This document shows, piece after piece, positions 21,095-32,746 of a stretch of 64,000 nt of DNA (position 1 is the first letter of the stretch; every line of letters starts with the position of its first letter). The notes below the pieces were generated by a model that saw only the letters and a list, made by a program, of their open reading frames with translations, had not been told where the DNA came from and made no database searches. The stretch lies in NCBI RefSeq assembly GCF_019320115.1, contig NC_089584.1, forward strand, positions 54,433,633 to 54,497,632, read 5' to 3'. A program made the translations under genes and the position numbers. The stretch is from Miscanthus floridulus. Its lineage: Eukaryota; Streptophyta; Magnoliopsida; Poales; Poaceae.

Positions 21095-21247
21095 GAGGTA
21101 CCCGTTGCACTCGCCGATGTCGAGGGAATAGGACTGGGTGGGTCCTTCGAGGTACTCGTTGCGTTCGTCGAAGTCGAGGGAACAGAACCAAGTGGGTCCC
21201 TTGAGGTACCCGTTGTGCTCGCCAAAGTCGAGGGAACCAAACTAGGC
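21095..21247 (+). repeat. 54-bp (18-codon) tandem repeat
   Basis: Three units start at 21095, 21149 and 21203. Each begins GAGGTAC.CGTTG and contains AAGTCGAGGGAA or a close variant. The plus-strand frame is open through all three and ends at a TAG after GGTTAC; each repeat gives 18 residues starting EV(P/L)V. The minus strand is also open here, so which strand was coding, if any, is undecided. It may be a relic of a plus-strand antisense gene. Confidence 0.8.
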
Positions 21248-21739
21248 GGTGGTTACATCTAGCGGCGTGTGCCATAGTCTCTCCTTTGGCATTAGGCAAT
21301 GTCATCAAGGGGCCACAGTAGTATTTGGATTAGAAGTAGTTTAGAAAAATGTAATAGTTATGGGTGAGCCCTTGTGTGAACAGTTTTGTATCAATGAATC
21401 CATCAGTTCAGTTCTTGTGATGGAACCACACTATACGTTCCTTGTTTTTTTATCCTGGCATAACTTTTGTTTTTATCCTTTTCTTTTTCGCACCTGCCCG
21501 TTAGTTCCATAGGCATGGCCCGTGGGGCTCGACTGCTTGTAACCATAGGTCATGGCGGGGTGCGTTCGGTTGGGAGTAAGAATAGAGTCGCATAGGGCAA
21601 TCAAAGGAATGGAATGTGCTTCCATTCAGGGACAAAGTTGTTTATCATGCGGTGGTAAAAAAGAGAGGTAATGTTTAGTATTGTACCCTCATGGAGCCCC
21701 TGAGCGACCCGGGCTAAAAATGTTTGGGCTGGGGTGCTT

Positions 21740-23010
21740 TTATAGGAGCAAGTGTTGACTAAAAAGAGGTAAGACTAAATTTAGGGGAAAATAGCGTAGC
21801 TGTTCATTGTTCAAAGTGTTGGTGAGAACGTTGTCGTTGTTGTCCTTCAGTTGGTAGGTGCTTGGTCTGATTACTTTGGTCATCGTATAGGGCCCTTCCC
21901 ATGGTGGAGAGAGTTTGTGTTTTTCCTTCATTGGTTGGATCCTCTGGAGTACGAGATCACCGACGTCGAGTATCCTCCCCCTGATCTTCCTTTTGTGGTA
22001 CCTACGCAGGGTTTGTTGGTAGTGAGCAGAGCGGATGATGGTCATCTCGTGGGCCTCTTTGAGCAGGTCGACTGTGTCTTGCTAAGCCTCCGTGGCTCGG
22101 TCGTGGTCGAAAGCCTTCACTCTTGGGGTGCCATGGTCGAGGTCAGAGGGCAGCACTGCCTCAGCTCCATAGGCTAGGAAGAAGGGTGTGAACCCTGTGG
22201 ATCAGTTTGGGGTCGTTCTCAGGCTCTAGAGGATCGCTGGGACCTCTACAACCCATCGCCCAATGTACTTGTTGAGTCGGTGGAAGATGTGTGACTTAAG
22301 TCCTTAGAGGACCATGCCATTGGCACGCTTGACCTGACCATTAGTTCATGGATGTCCGATCGAGGCCCAGTCAATCCTGATGCCGTATCCATCACTGAAT
22401 TCTAGGAACTTTTTTCTAGTGAAGTTAGTTCTGTGGTCAGTGATGATACAGTTAGGAACGCCGAATCGGTAGATGATGTCAAGGAAGAATTTGACTGCCT
22501 CTTCCGAGCGGATGTTGGTGATGGGCTTGGCCTCTATCCACTTGGTGAACTTATCGACTGCTACGAGTAGGTGAGTGAAGCCGCTTGGGCCCTTTTTGAG
22601 GGGTCCCACAATGTTGAGGCCCTAGACCATGAATGGCCAGGTGATGGGGATGGTTCGAAGCTCCTGTGTCGGCAAATGGGTTTGCCGAGCATAGAACAAG
22701 CATCCTTCACACCAGCGGATGACCTCCTCTGCATCTTATAGCACGATGGGCTAGTAAAAACCTTGGCAAAAGACTTTTTTGACCAATGACCTTAGGGCCA
22801 CGTGATGTCCACAAATCTTGGCATGGACCTTGAGGAGGAGCTGCTTCCCCTGGTTGGCGATGATGCACTTCATGAGCACCCCTAATGGACTTCGTTTGTA
22901 GAGCTCATCACCAAGCACGACAAAGGTCTTGGGGCATCGAGCGATCCATTGAGCTTCAGTCCTTTTGGGTGGGAGAACCTCCTCAAGAAGGTAGGCGAGT
23001 AGCGGCACTC
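21740..23010 (-). pseudogene. Gypsy integrase, degraded
   Basis: Minus-strand pieces from N to C terminus are as follows. The zinc-binding region (22751-23008) has ICGHHVALRSLVKKVFCQGFY. The catalytic core (22346-22609) has LLVAVDKFTKWIEA with the first Asp and NCIITDHRTNF with the second Asp. A stop then precedes TNGQVKRANG, where the third catalytic residue Glu is replaced by Lys. The C-terminal domain (21740-22045) has RGRILDVGDLVLQRIQP and WEGPYTMTKVI. The piece encodes the enzyme that would insert the cDNA; it is broken by stops and by the Glu-to-Lys change. Confidence 0.88.
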
Positions 23011-23449
23011 ACTAGTCGATTTGATTGAGTGTCAATACGACGACGTTAGCGGGTGACGTTGTCATGGAGGTACTAGGATCGAAGCCCCTGAGCGCTGGCT
23101 TGGCGTTGGGGTCAAAGCCCTTAGGCGCCTGCTAGGCGTCGGGGTGTGTCTAGACCAGCCCTTCTAGGATGTAGGCGGACAACTTGTGGACGTCGTTGAT
23201 GAAGACCCCGCTTGGGGATGGATCCTGCCTAGCGGCCAATTTTGTAAGAAAACTGGCTGTATCATTGTCCTTTTGGGGGACGTGATGTAGCTCAATCCCC
23301 TAGAATTTGTCCTCAAGCTTGCGCACCTCTTGGCAGTATGCTGCCATGAGGGTGGTTTTGCAGGAGGACTCCTTCATGACCTAATCAACGACTAGCTCTG
23401 AGTCACGTAGCACCAAGCTTGATGGCGATGCGTAGTCTGTTGATGACGA

Positions 23450-24400
23450 CCTCATACTCCGTGACATTGTTTGAGGCTAAAAAGTGGAGGCGGATGGCAT
23501 AGTAGAGCCTACTCCCATCTGGGGTGATCAGAACCACTCCAACCCCTTAGCCAGGTGCCATTATGGACCCATCGAAATACATTGTACAGTACTTGTGGGT
23601 GGCGTCCAGGGTCAGTAGCTGCACCTCTGTCCATTCGGCGACAAAATCCATGAGAGCCTGAGATTTAATGGCGGTACGAGGGATGTACCTCATGTCGTGG
23701 CCCATGAGTTCGAGTGCCCACTTAGAGATCTGTCCTATGGTGTCACGGTTGCAGATGATGTCCCCGAGTGGGTATGAAGTGACGACCATGACCTTGTGGT
23801 CGGTGAAGTAGTGTAGGAAATTCTGGGTTGCCATCAGCATGGCATATAGGAGTTTTTGCACCTAGGGTTTCTAGACCTTGGGGTCGGTGAGTACTTCGCC
23901 AACGAATTATATGGGTTGTTGGACCTTAAGTTGGTGTCCTAGCTCCTCCCTTTCGATGACCAGCGTGGCACTTACCACATGGTTGCTGGCCGTGATGTAG
24001 AGGAGAAGGGGTTCTCCCCATTCGGGAGAGACAAGGATCAGGGCAAACGTCAGGGATGCTTTGAGGCTCTCTAGGGTTGCTGAGCTTCCTCAGTCCAGAC
24101 GAAAGTGTTTGTCTTTTTTAGGTGCTTCTAGAGTGGCATCCCCCGTTCACCGAGCCAGGAGATGAACCGACTTAGGGTAGCCAGACAGCCGGTGAGCCTT
24201 TGCACGCCCTTGACATTGCGTATGGGACCCATGTTGGAGATGGCCATGATTTTTTTGGGGTTGGCCTCGATGTCGCGCTCGGACACAATGTATCCTAGCA
24301 GCTTCCCCTTTAGAACCCCGAAAACACATTTTTTGGGATTTAGCCTGATGTTGAACCTTTAGAGGTTCGTGAACATTGTGGCCAAGTTTGTGATCAGGTC
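23450..24400 (-). pseudogene. Gypsy reverse transcriptase C-terminal part and RNase H, degraded
   Basis: Reading leftward from the Copia insertion at 24406, the minus strand gives RFNIRLNPKKCVFGVLKGKL, LLGYIVSERDIEANPKKI and a VQRLTGCLATLSRFISWLGE-like stretch. These are the reverse transcriptase thumb and connection. RNase H follows at 23547-23861 (TDHKVMVVTSYPLGDII, ISKWALELMGHDMRYIPR, YFDGS). This part continues directly from the piece at 34163-34800 once the nested element is removed: ...KTTQTC joined to DLITNLATMF. Several frame changes and stops are present. Confidence 0.85.
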
Positions 24401-25603
24401 GCAAGCGAAGTGGACCGTGACGCCTAAGAGGGGGGGGGTGAATTAGGCAACTTAAAATTCTAACTCTAAACTATGGCCTCTTTTTCTAACCTCAGCAAAA
24501 CATATGCAAAAGATAAACTGTCTAAATGTGCAACTACGGTTTTGCTAGTGTGTTGCTATCTCTACCACAAAAGGAGTAACACAATTAATGTAAATGCGGA
24601 AGCTAAAGAGCAAGGTAGAGATATGCAAACTCCCGTCGACGACTCCGGTATTTTTACTGAGGTATCGAGAAGCACACAAGCTTCCCCCTAGTCCTCATTG
24701 GAGCCCCTCGCAAGGGCCAAGCTCTCGGTCGGGCAACTCTATGGATAGCCTCGGGCCTTCCCCACACATAAGTGGGTCTCCGACATGCCTTCCGGCAAGC
24801 CTCTTCCAGATGCTCCCCGCCGTCTTCACTATCAAGCTTTCGGCCGAAATGTCGTGGGCCTTGTTCCCTCCGGTATACGGTGGCAGTCACACCACAACCA
24901 TGGTTGATGTGATCTCGCAAGACTACAAGCCCCTTCGATGTGCAACAATGGCGCACGCAAGCACCGAGTGGTAAGAGGTATGCAAACCTCACTAAACACT
25001 AGGCCTAAACCTAGAGCAAGCGCATAAGCGGTGGTCTAATCAACCTAAGCACTTTGCAAAAGCACCTACGCTAATCACCTAATAAAACACTAAGCACTAT
25101 GTAAGTGGAGATCACTAAAATGGTGTATCAACACCCTAGATATGTTTCCTCAACTCCACTATATTCAAATGGCCGGTTGGGGGGTCTATTTATAAGCCCC
25201 ACTAAAAAAGTAGCCTTTAGGGACGAAATCCCACTTTTCTGTTACTGACCAGACACTGATCACGTCCTGACCTAACGTGTCCGGTCATCCCAACTGTTGG
25301 AGCCGTGATCCACTGATCGAACGCTGCCAGCGTCCGGCCGGTCACATGCCACCGGACGCGTTCGGTCGCATTTTCATAGCTGTGGAACCTCTCTGTACTC
25401 GATCGAACGCTACCGCCCTATGTTCGATCGGTTTGCTGCCAGCGTCCGGTCCAGCGTCTGGTCACTGCTGATGATGCCTGTTTACTGAGCCTCTTCATTA
25501 GAGCATCCGGTCCAACATTTGATTGCTTCTGCCAGCGTCTGGTCCAGCGTCCGGTCACCTCTGTGAGCTTGTTTCTTCGTGATCTTGCGTACGGCTTGGT
25601 TCC

Positions 25604-26004
25604 TGTTGACGAAATATGGTTGGCAGTCTACCTAGGGGTATGCCCAAGGTAGTAGATTATCGGCAGACAGTGCGCGTGATCTGGAACCAGATGGTGACAC
25701 AAGGCGCAGAGACAGTGATTTAGACAGGTTCAGGCCGTCTGATCGACGTAATACCCTACGTCCTGTGTCTTTGGTGTATTGTATTGAGATGTATACTGTA
25801 TGATCTGTCCCTGAGGGGGACCCCTGCCTCTCCTTATATACTCTGGAGGAGGAGGGTTACAAGTAAAGTATCCTATTTGGTACTATTACAATATATAGTA
25901 CAACTTGTAATCTTGCTATGCACGCCTTGATCTTACGGGCCAGGCCACCTCGGATGGTGCGGCCCATGTACCATCTTGTGGTACCCGGGGGTATATCCCC
26001 CACA
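25604..26004 (-). repeat. 3' LTR of the 3.35 kb element
   Basis: 401 bp, starts TGTTGACGAAATATGG and ends ATCCCCCACA on the plus strand. The partner at 28553-28952 begins TATCAACG, so its terminal TG has mutated. Confidence 0.9.
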
Positions 26005-26529
26005 GCTAGTCCCCGAGCGCCATGTATTCTGATGCGACACGCCATTTCAACCTTCTCTGAACAGTGAGGCTTGAGTTCTTGACATCTCCGACCACCGTTG
26101 TCGTCGGAGAAGGAGGTTGTCCGAAGAATGTATGGTGCTCTTAAGAAAAAAGAAATAGATTTCCGTCCTAGGAAGTGTGCCCACTTGTATTTCTGAAAAG
26201 AAATGTAAGTGCGTCTTGAAGCATAGCATCTTTGATCATCAGAGGCGTAGTGGTCGAAAAACAAGCACATTCATCGCAAGGTGAAGTGTGCCCACTTAGT
26301 CCCCGAGCCTGGTAGTAGGTGACTTAGGCACGTGGTGCCAGGGTCTAAAAAGAATTCCCAGTTAAATTGAGAACCCAATCGTCGTACAGGCGATACAAGA
26401 TGCACCGACAGGTGCATCGTACCGATGTAGTCCCTGAGCTTGCTGGAAGGCGAGGTACGAGCCTTGTAGCAAGGTCTAAGTAAGAAAAAAAAATATCCCA
26501 ACTGTATGCGAGTTGCCAGTCACATGTAG

Positions 26530-26940
26530 TCGAGACGCAAAGTCCCTGAGCCGTGGTCGGAGAGTGGTCGAGGCAGTCCCCGAGCACAGGTCGAGGAGCG
26601 AGCGACGAAGTCCCTGAGCCGTGGTCGGAGAGTGATCGAGGCAGACAGTCCCCGAGCACAAGTCGAGGAGCGAGCGACGAAGTCCCCGAGCCATGGTCGA
26701 GGCAGTCCCCGAGTACAGGTCGAGGAGCGACCGACGAAGTCCCCGAGACGTGGTCGGAGCTCAGCGGAGCTGCTCAAGATGTGGTCGACGTGGTCGGAGC
26801 TCGGAGTGGTCTGGCGAGAAGTCCCAGAGCATGGAGTAGTCTGGCGAGTCCCCGAGCACGAGCGTGGTCTGGCCAGAGTCCCCGAGCATGAGCGTGGTCT
26901 GGCCAGAGTCCTCGAGCATCGTAGTGGTCTTGGCGAACCC
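26530..26940 (+). repeat. GTCCCCGAGC-type tandem repeats in the 3.35 kb element
   Basis: Imperfect tandem array. A long unit of about 65 bp (AGTCCC.GAGCACAGGTCGAGG, GAGCGAGCGACGAAGTCCC.GA, GCCGTGGTCGGAGAGTG) repeats about three times to 26760. A shorter unit (GAGCGTGGTCTGGC.AGAGTCC) then repeats to about 26940. Frames on both strands stay open through it, giving Arg/Ser-rich peptides that I do not count as proteins. Confidence 0.75.
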
Positions 26941-28552
26941 TGAAGCATGAGCTCGCTGATCGAACTGTGTTCCTGAAAAATAAACACCGAGAGCGGTAAT
27001 ACATGATGGTGTACGAAATATATTGACCTCTCTATAGGAGGTGAAGTAAACACTTGGTGTTCGGTTGGCGATGAATTATACTTGGTGTAATATTCAAAAA
27101 ATAACATTAGCTGTTTTTAGCCCTTTTGTTATGTAGAGGCGTAGCGCGATGTATTAACCTGTCCTGAAGAATGCGCCAGCCCTAGGCTGACCAACATCTC
27201 GTAGCGCGAGGTATGGAACGCTGCCACGCGTAGAGTGCCAGTGTTACCAGGGAGCGACTGCCGACTACCCGTAGCGCAGAGGGTGGACTCTCATGCACGT
27301 GTGGGGTGGAGCCGGAGACAGTGCCGGCTCTGGGATTCTCAAGCAGGAAGGAAAACGTATCGGCGAACCGTTGTAAAAACGTATACATGTTTTGGACTGT
27401 ATGTATGGAGAAAATTCAATGCGGAGCGCACCCTAAGGGTGGTCGGCGGAGGTGTACGATGATCGAAGAAATTTTCAATTAAAAATAATACTTAGCTTTA
27501 TTGACGACCGGTGGGTGTAGTCGGTGTGTTGTGATGTTCGAGAGATGGCTTGACGTGTTGTTGGCGATAAAGTTGTCCGGTCCTCGAGCTTTCCGACTTG
27601 TCGTCATGACGATGGTCACGGTTGTCGTAGCGCCGTTCTTCGCGGCGATCATTATTGCGACGTGGTCTGGTGGTCGGAGCTCAGCAGAGCCGCTCGAGAC
27701 GTGGTCGACGTGGTCCGTGGTCGATGTGGTTGGAGATTGGCGGTGTCGGTCCGCGTACGAAGACATGTCGTCGATCTGCTTCATTAACATGCGCAGCCTT
27801 CCTTCCCCATACGTGGATGCATGTGTACAGGCAAGTCTTGGTAACTTGCATGGCGGTGTACATCGGACACGTTGCTTGCGTAAATCATGCATGCCTTCCT
27901 CTTGCTAGCTTGCTGTAGTACGTAGGTGCACAATCGTACACGGTGCCGATGCGCTAGTACCTAGCCAGCACATACACGAATCCTCAGCACGTGCACGAAA
28001 TTGATTCGGAGATTGATTCGACGCTGGAGAGCCGGCGGGCACTGTGCCGATCCTAGATCCATGGGGTCCCATGGTGGCGTTATTCCTCGTTGCTGGAGGA
28101 TGTCACCGTGGGACGTCAAGTCCTTGCTGGCCGCCACGTGCAGCCACCAAGATCTGTGCCGTGGAGCCGTGTGCGCCGAACAGGATCCGTTGCTTGACTT
28201 CACGTATCAAAACTTGCTGCCACGAATTCGCAACAAGTTGCGCCGTAGCGTCAGGTCGTCGCAGATGATGTTGATGTTGATTTTGAGATCCCATCTGGCG
28301 ACCATGCTGAACCGATCAATCCCCACGTGCGCAAATCGGGCGATGATTTGGTCGACCACCAGACAAGCTCCGACTTGTAGATGGATTTGATGACGGTTGC
28401 CGCGCACGATGTTAAATGCCACCGCCGATTTGTCGTAGATGTTGTTGAAGGAGGCCGTCGCAGCAAGATGAGTTGCCGCAAACGACGTTGGTCATGAGAT
28501 CCCATCTGGTTCGCCAGGGATCAGCACGCACATCCCCTACCTGGCGCACCAC

Positions 28553-28952
28553 TATCAACGAAATATGGTCAGCAGTCTACCTAGGGGTATGCCCAAGGTA
28601 GTAGATTATCGGCAGACGGTGCGCGTGATCTGGAACCAGATGGTGACACAAGGCGCAGAGACAGCGATTTAGATAGGTTCGGGCCGTCTGATCGACGTAA
28701 TACCCTATGTCCTATGTCTTTGGTGTATTGTATTGAGATGTATACTGTATGATCTGTCCCTGAGGGGGACCCCTGCCTCTCCTTATATACTCTGGAGGAG
28801 GAGGGTTACAAGTAAAGTATCCTATTTGGTACTATTACAATATATAGTACAACTTGTAATCTTGCTATGCACGCCTTGATCTTACGGGCCAGGCCACCTC
28901 GGATGGTGTGGCCCATGTACCATCTTGTGGTACCCGGGGGTATATCCCCACA
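28553..28952 (-). repeat. 5' LTR of the 3.35 kb element
   Basis: 400 bp, near-identical to 25604-26004. It differs by transitions only, plus one C fewer in the terminal CCCC run. Confidence 0.9.
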
Positions 28953-29186
28953 GTTCCTATCTTTGTGTTTGCACTTTGCTTGATATCTTGGGTCTTCTCT
29001 TGAGCTTTTAAGGTCTTGATGACGATGTTGATCATCGGATCATCACTTTGCCTTCATCCAAGTCACGTCTTGCACCCTATTGGACTACAAAACAAACACT
29101 TGCAAATTCATTAGTCTAATTTGGTTGTGTTGGTCATCAAACACCAAAATCCAAAGTAAATTGGCCTAGGGTCCATTTTCCTCACA

Positions 29187-30546
29187 ATGACCCCTTTTTT
29201 GATGATTGATGACAACACGACCAAAGCAAGCAAATAATAAAAATTTTAAAATTTGAAAACTACCTGCTTGCTAGAATGCAATGCAAGGGGCAAGGTTATG
29301 TGATGCTAAAAGAGACTACTTTGTAAAGTTAAAGGGTACTACATAAAACTTATCTTGCCCTTGCAAACATCCCCATGTGGCATTATGGATTTAAGCCTTG
29401 CTTCCTACAAATTCTCCGATTACATAGGCTATCCATAATCCACTATCCTCCCTTTGTCGGACCATTACCACTTATAGACCAAATTTGGTCCTACAAAGTA
29501 ATGCTTGCTTTTGGTCCTCTAAATTCTCCCTCTTTGGAATCAAACACCAAAAAGGAAGACATTAGTAGCACAAAGGAGGGTCAAACTTTGTGATCCTTTG
29601 TGTGTAGAGTGGAATAGGTCACAAAATTTGACTCTCACATTATATAGATTAAGCTCCCCCTAAATATATGCATACATATGGTAGAAAACAAGGCATATGC
29701 ATATTTGGCAAATTATTGCTCAAGGGAATTTAATCTATATAAAGCATGGAGAAAGCATATAAATATCAAAAATGAAATCAACATGACGATATCGGTTTAT
29801 AAATACCACATGTGGAAACCAATTTGATTTCTACCACTTGCAATGGGTGGTGGATATCTGAAGTATAATGCTTAACTCTGGGGACTCCATTTTCCTTGCA
29901 ATGAGACTACTACACACATGATAAGCTTAAAAAGGTGTTAGTCTCAAAGCATACAACTTGTAGAGTAACCTCCCCCTAAATTTGTGCACACAAGTGTGAG
30001 ATACTTGTAGAAGTCATGCACACTGATTTTAGAATCAATAATACCACTTGAAAGATGACATCTCATGAAAGTGAGAATCATTTTTGAAGATGATATTTGG
30101 AAGAAATTATCTACAATTTGGACTTTGGCACATATTAGATGAACAATCAAAAGACAAGCTATGTGCCGTGCTCCTAAACAATTTTAAACCATGTAGGTTT
30201 GCTCCAAGGGTTAAGAATGAAATCGAGCAAGCCTACCATAAGATATACCTAGTGTATGCATGACAAAAGGTATAAGCATGCAAAGGCAAACATAGGCATG
30301 AAGAGTAACTAGATGCCTAAAAAACAAATTGTAAGAAATACCACTTGTAGGAAATGCAAATTGATACTACTTGAAGGTAATTGAATCGTTACCTAACATG
30401 GAAAGGGGAATTTAGGTCCATAGTATACACTAACCCACTTGGCAATGATTTTGTCCATTATGATGCACCCCATGAAATGCATCCAAACTTTGCCAAGTCT
30501 CCAAATTCCCCAAAGTTCATTGGACTTCTTACTTCCCTTTCAGGAT
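29187..30546. other. Copia internal region without pol
   Basis: AT-rich sequence between the gag stop and the 3' LTR where a complete Copia element would hold pol. I see no integrase, reverse transcriptase or RNase H motif on either strand. It starts with the polypurine tract CAAAAAAGGGG (minus strand). Short open frames (for example 29375-29593 and 29944-30150) are not assigned. Confidence 0.6.
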
Positions 30547-32745
30547 CTAAACCTTCTTGGTGCTCTTCATGTTGAAAATGATCTCCGTTGGCACCCAAAA
30601 GCATTTGACCCCATTGTTGGCTTGCTTGTTCACCTTGATGGCCACCACCTCGTCATTTTTCTTCTTCTTCAAGAGATAAGGTGTGGAGGCCTTCTTGTCC
30701 ACCTTGTTGGTATAGGTGTTGGAGAGCTTGCTTGCTTGTTTCTTCTCTTTCTTCTTTGCTCCTCCCCCATTCTTCACCTTGCACTCATAGGACTTGTGAC
30801 CTTCCTTGTGGCACACGTAGCAAACCACTATTTGTCCTTCATCAAGCTTCTTCACTCCCTTGATGGTGTTATCTTGATGAAGTTGGGCTTGCTTCGCCTT
30901 GCCTTTCACTTGAGTCAAGTCCTTGATGAGGCGAGCTACTTCTTGCTTGAGTTTCTCATTCTCCTTTGCAACCTCTTGTGTGCATGTATCTACAACAACT
31001 TTCTCAACACAAACTTGGTTGCACAAAGGTGAGTCTAAATATAAATCATTACAAGAAGTAGAGGCATCCTTTTTAGACATGTTAAAGATATAACTTTTGT
31101 TTTTAGATGCCTTGGTGGGAGTTGTATTAATGGCTTCCAGACTAGCAACTTTATTAGATAGCTCATCACAATGTTTGCACATGGTTTCCATTTTTGCAAG
31201 CAAACTTTTATAACCATCTTGTGAGCTAGCTAACTTTTCTTTTAATTTTTCATTTTTATTTACAAGTTGCTCATCATTGGTTGTGCATGCATTTGTTGTT
31301 GCACTAGCCTTAAGTTGCTCAATTTTAGTAGATAGTTCAACATTGAGATTAGCAAAATTCTCATATTGTTCAAGCAAAGTTTTATAAGCTTCTTGTGAAC
31401 TATCTAGCTTTTCTTTTAAATTTTTGAGCTTCTTTTGTTGACTAGTACAAATTTTAGCATAATTAAGATTTTGTTGCACAATTTCATCATAAGAAGGCAT
31501 ATCATCATCACTGTCATTCTCACTAGAGGATGAGCTTTCATTACCTCATGCCATAAGGCACACACGAGAAGAGCTTGATGATGAGTGCTTACAACCTCGC
31601 CTCTTGTGATAGTGTTCTTCTTCACTTGAAGAATCATCCCATGATCTTATTGATGTGAGGGCTTGGTTCTTGTATACCTTCTTCTTTGTCTTGGGTGTGG
31701 GCTTGTTTGGACAAACTTCCACAAAGTGCCCCAACTCACCGCATCCATAGCATCCTCTCTTTCTTTGCTCATTTCTTTGATTGGTGAAAATGAGATCTTG
31801 AATTTGGATGGGCACACCCTTGACATTGAGCCTTTGGATCATCTTCTCCACCTTGTTGATAAGTTTGATTGATTCTTCATCAAGGTCGGAGGTGGAGGAG
31901 GAAGATTGATCATCATCACTTGAATCTTCATCATCATCATCATCATCATCTTCTTCTTCATCTTCACTTGAGGAGCTTGAGCTTGTCTCAATTTGCTTGC
32001 CCTTCATCTTTTTTTTTCTCGCTACATGCGAGAGCTTTGCCTTTCCTTGATGAAGAGGCTTCTTCTTGACCCATCTTGCGTGACATTTCAAATGCCACTA
32101 TCTTGCCAATGACTATGCGCGGGGTCATGGTGCTCAAGTCCTCTATGTTGTGAAGGATGGTGATGATGCTTGCATATTTCTTTTGTGATAGCACGGAGAT
32201 GATCTTCCTCATGATGTCCGCATATCTAGCTTTATTAATTCTATTGAATGGGGCTCATTGATAATTAGATTCAAATAAGAATACATATCATGAACAAGCT
32301 CATCATCATTCATTTCAAAGGAATCATAATTTTGTTTAGCTAGACAATGTTTTTGCTCATGGACATTACTTGTGCCATCATGGAGCTCTTGAAGCTTTAA
32401 CCAAATTTCATGTGTCATATTGAAAGTGAACAATTGGCTAAACACATCCATGCTAAATGATTCAAACAAGCAATTTTTAGCTCTAGCATTGAAATGAATT
32501 TACTTTTCTTCACTCTTCGTGGGTTTATCAGGATTCTTAATGGGTTTGATCCCATCATGAGTGACTCTATATACACCCAAATCAACCGCCTCAAGATGAC
32601 AAGCCATTCTCGCCTTATAGTAAGGGAAGTTAGTGCCATCAAAGTGTGGAGGCCTAGAGGTATCCATCCCAACCACTCTAAATAGCGTCGGCTCAACGAC
32701 GGTTAAGCCAAGGGTCCAAATTGAACCAACCAGCTCTGATACCAA
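30547..32745 (-). pseudogene. Copia gag with two zinc knuckles and a coiled coil, broken
   Basis: The minus-strand frame starts near MDTSRPPHFDGTNFPYYKAR, a typical Copia gag N-terminus, and is stopped by TAA after KSEEK (about 32500). It continues in the same frame to 32209, shifts, then gives KYASIITILHNIEDLSTMTP and an acidic EDEEEDDDDDDDED/Ser tract. Zinc knuckle 1 is CYGCGELGHFVEVC (CX2CX4HX4C). A roughly 317-residue part (30547-31500) is rich in heptad-like Leu/Lys/Glu (QQKKLKNLKEKL, NEKLKEKL, NEKLKQEV) and carries knuckle 2, CYVCHKEGHKSYEC. Gag packages RNA into cytoplasmic particles. The stop and frame shift mean this copy makes no full gag. Confidence 0.88.
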
Positions 32746-32746
32746 T

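Larger units (their letters stand above)
25604..28952 (-). mobile_element. 3.35 kb non-autonomous LTR retrotransposon, third nesting level
   Basis: LTRs are 25604-26004 (401 bp) and 28553-28952 (400 bp), with a perfect TSD GTTCC at 25599-25603 and 28953-28957. I count about 12 substitutions and one indel between the LTRs, all substitutions being transitions. Minus orientation is supported by TATA boxes GTATATAAGG (at 25832-25841 and 28781-28790, minus strand). A primer-site-like TGGTGCGCCAGGTAGGGG follows the 5' LTR at 28552 leftward. No gag or pol is recognisable. The region next to the 3' LTR (26005-26940) shares sequence modules with the Gypsy element at 41770, so that family may supply its enzymes. 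Confidence 0.9.
24406..29186 (-). repeat. Copia 3' LTR A, split by a second LTR element
   Basis: About 1427 bp of LTR in two parts (24406-25603 and 28953-29186) around a 3.35 kb insertion. The TATA box on the minus strand, TATAAATAG, is at 25186-25194. Alignment with LTR B (32747-34157) shows exactly where the insertion lies, after CGGCTTGGTTCC. Confidence 0.88.

Noticed and set aside
26520..27107. 195-residue minus-strand open frame as a gene
   Set aside because: It runs through a tandem repeat that is also open on the plus strand; composition is repetitive Arg/Ser/Thr and it has no domain.
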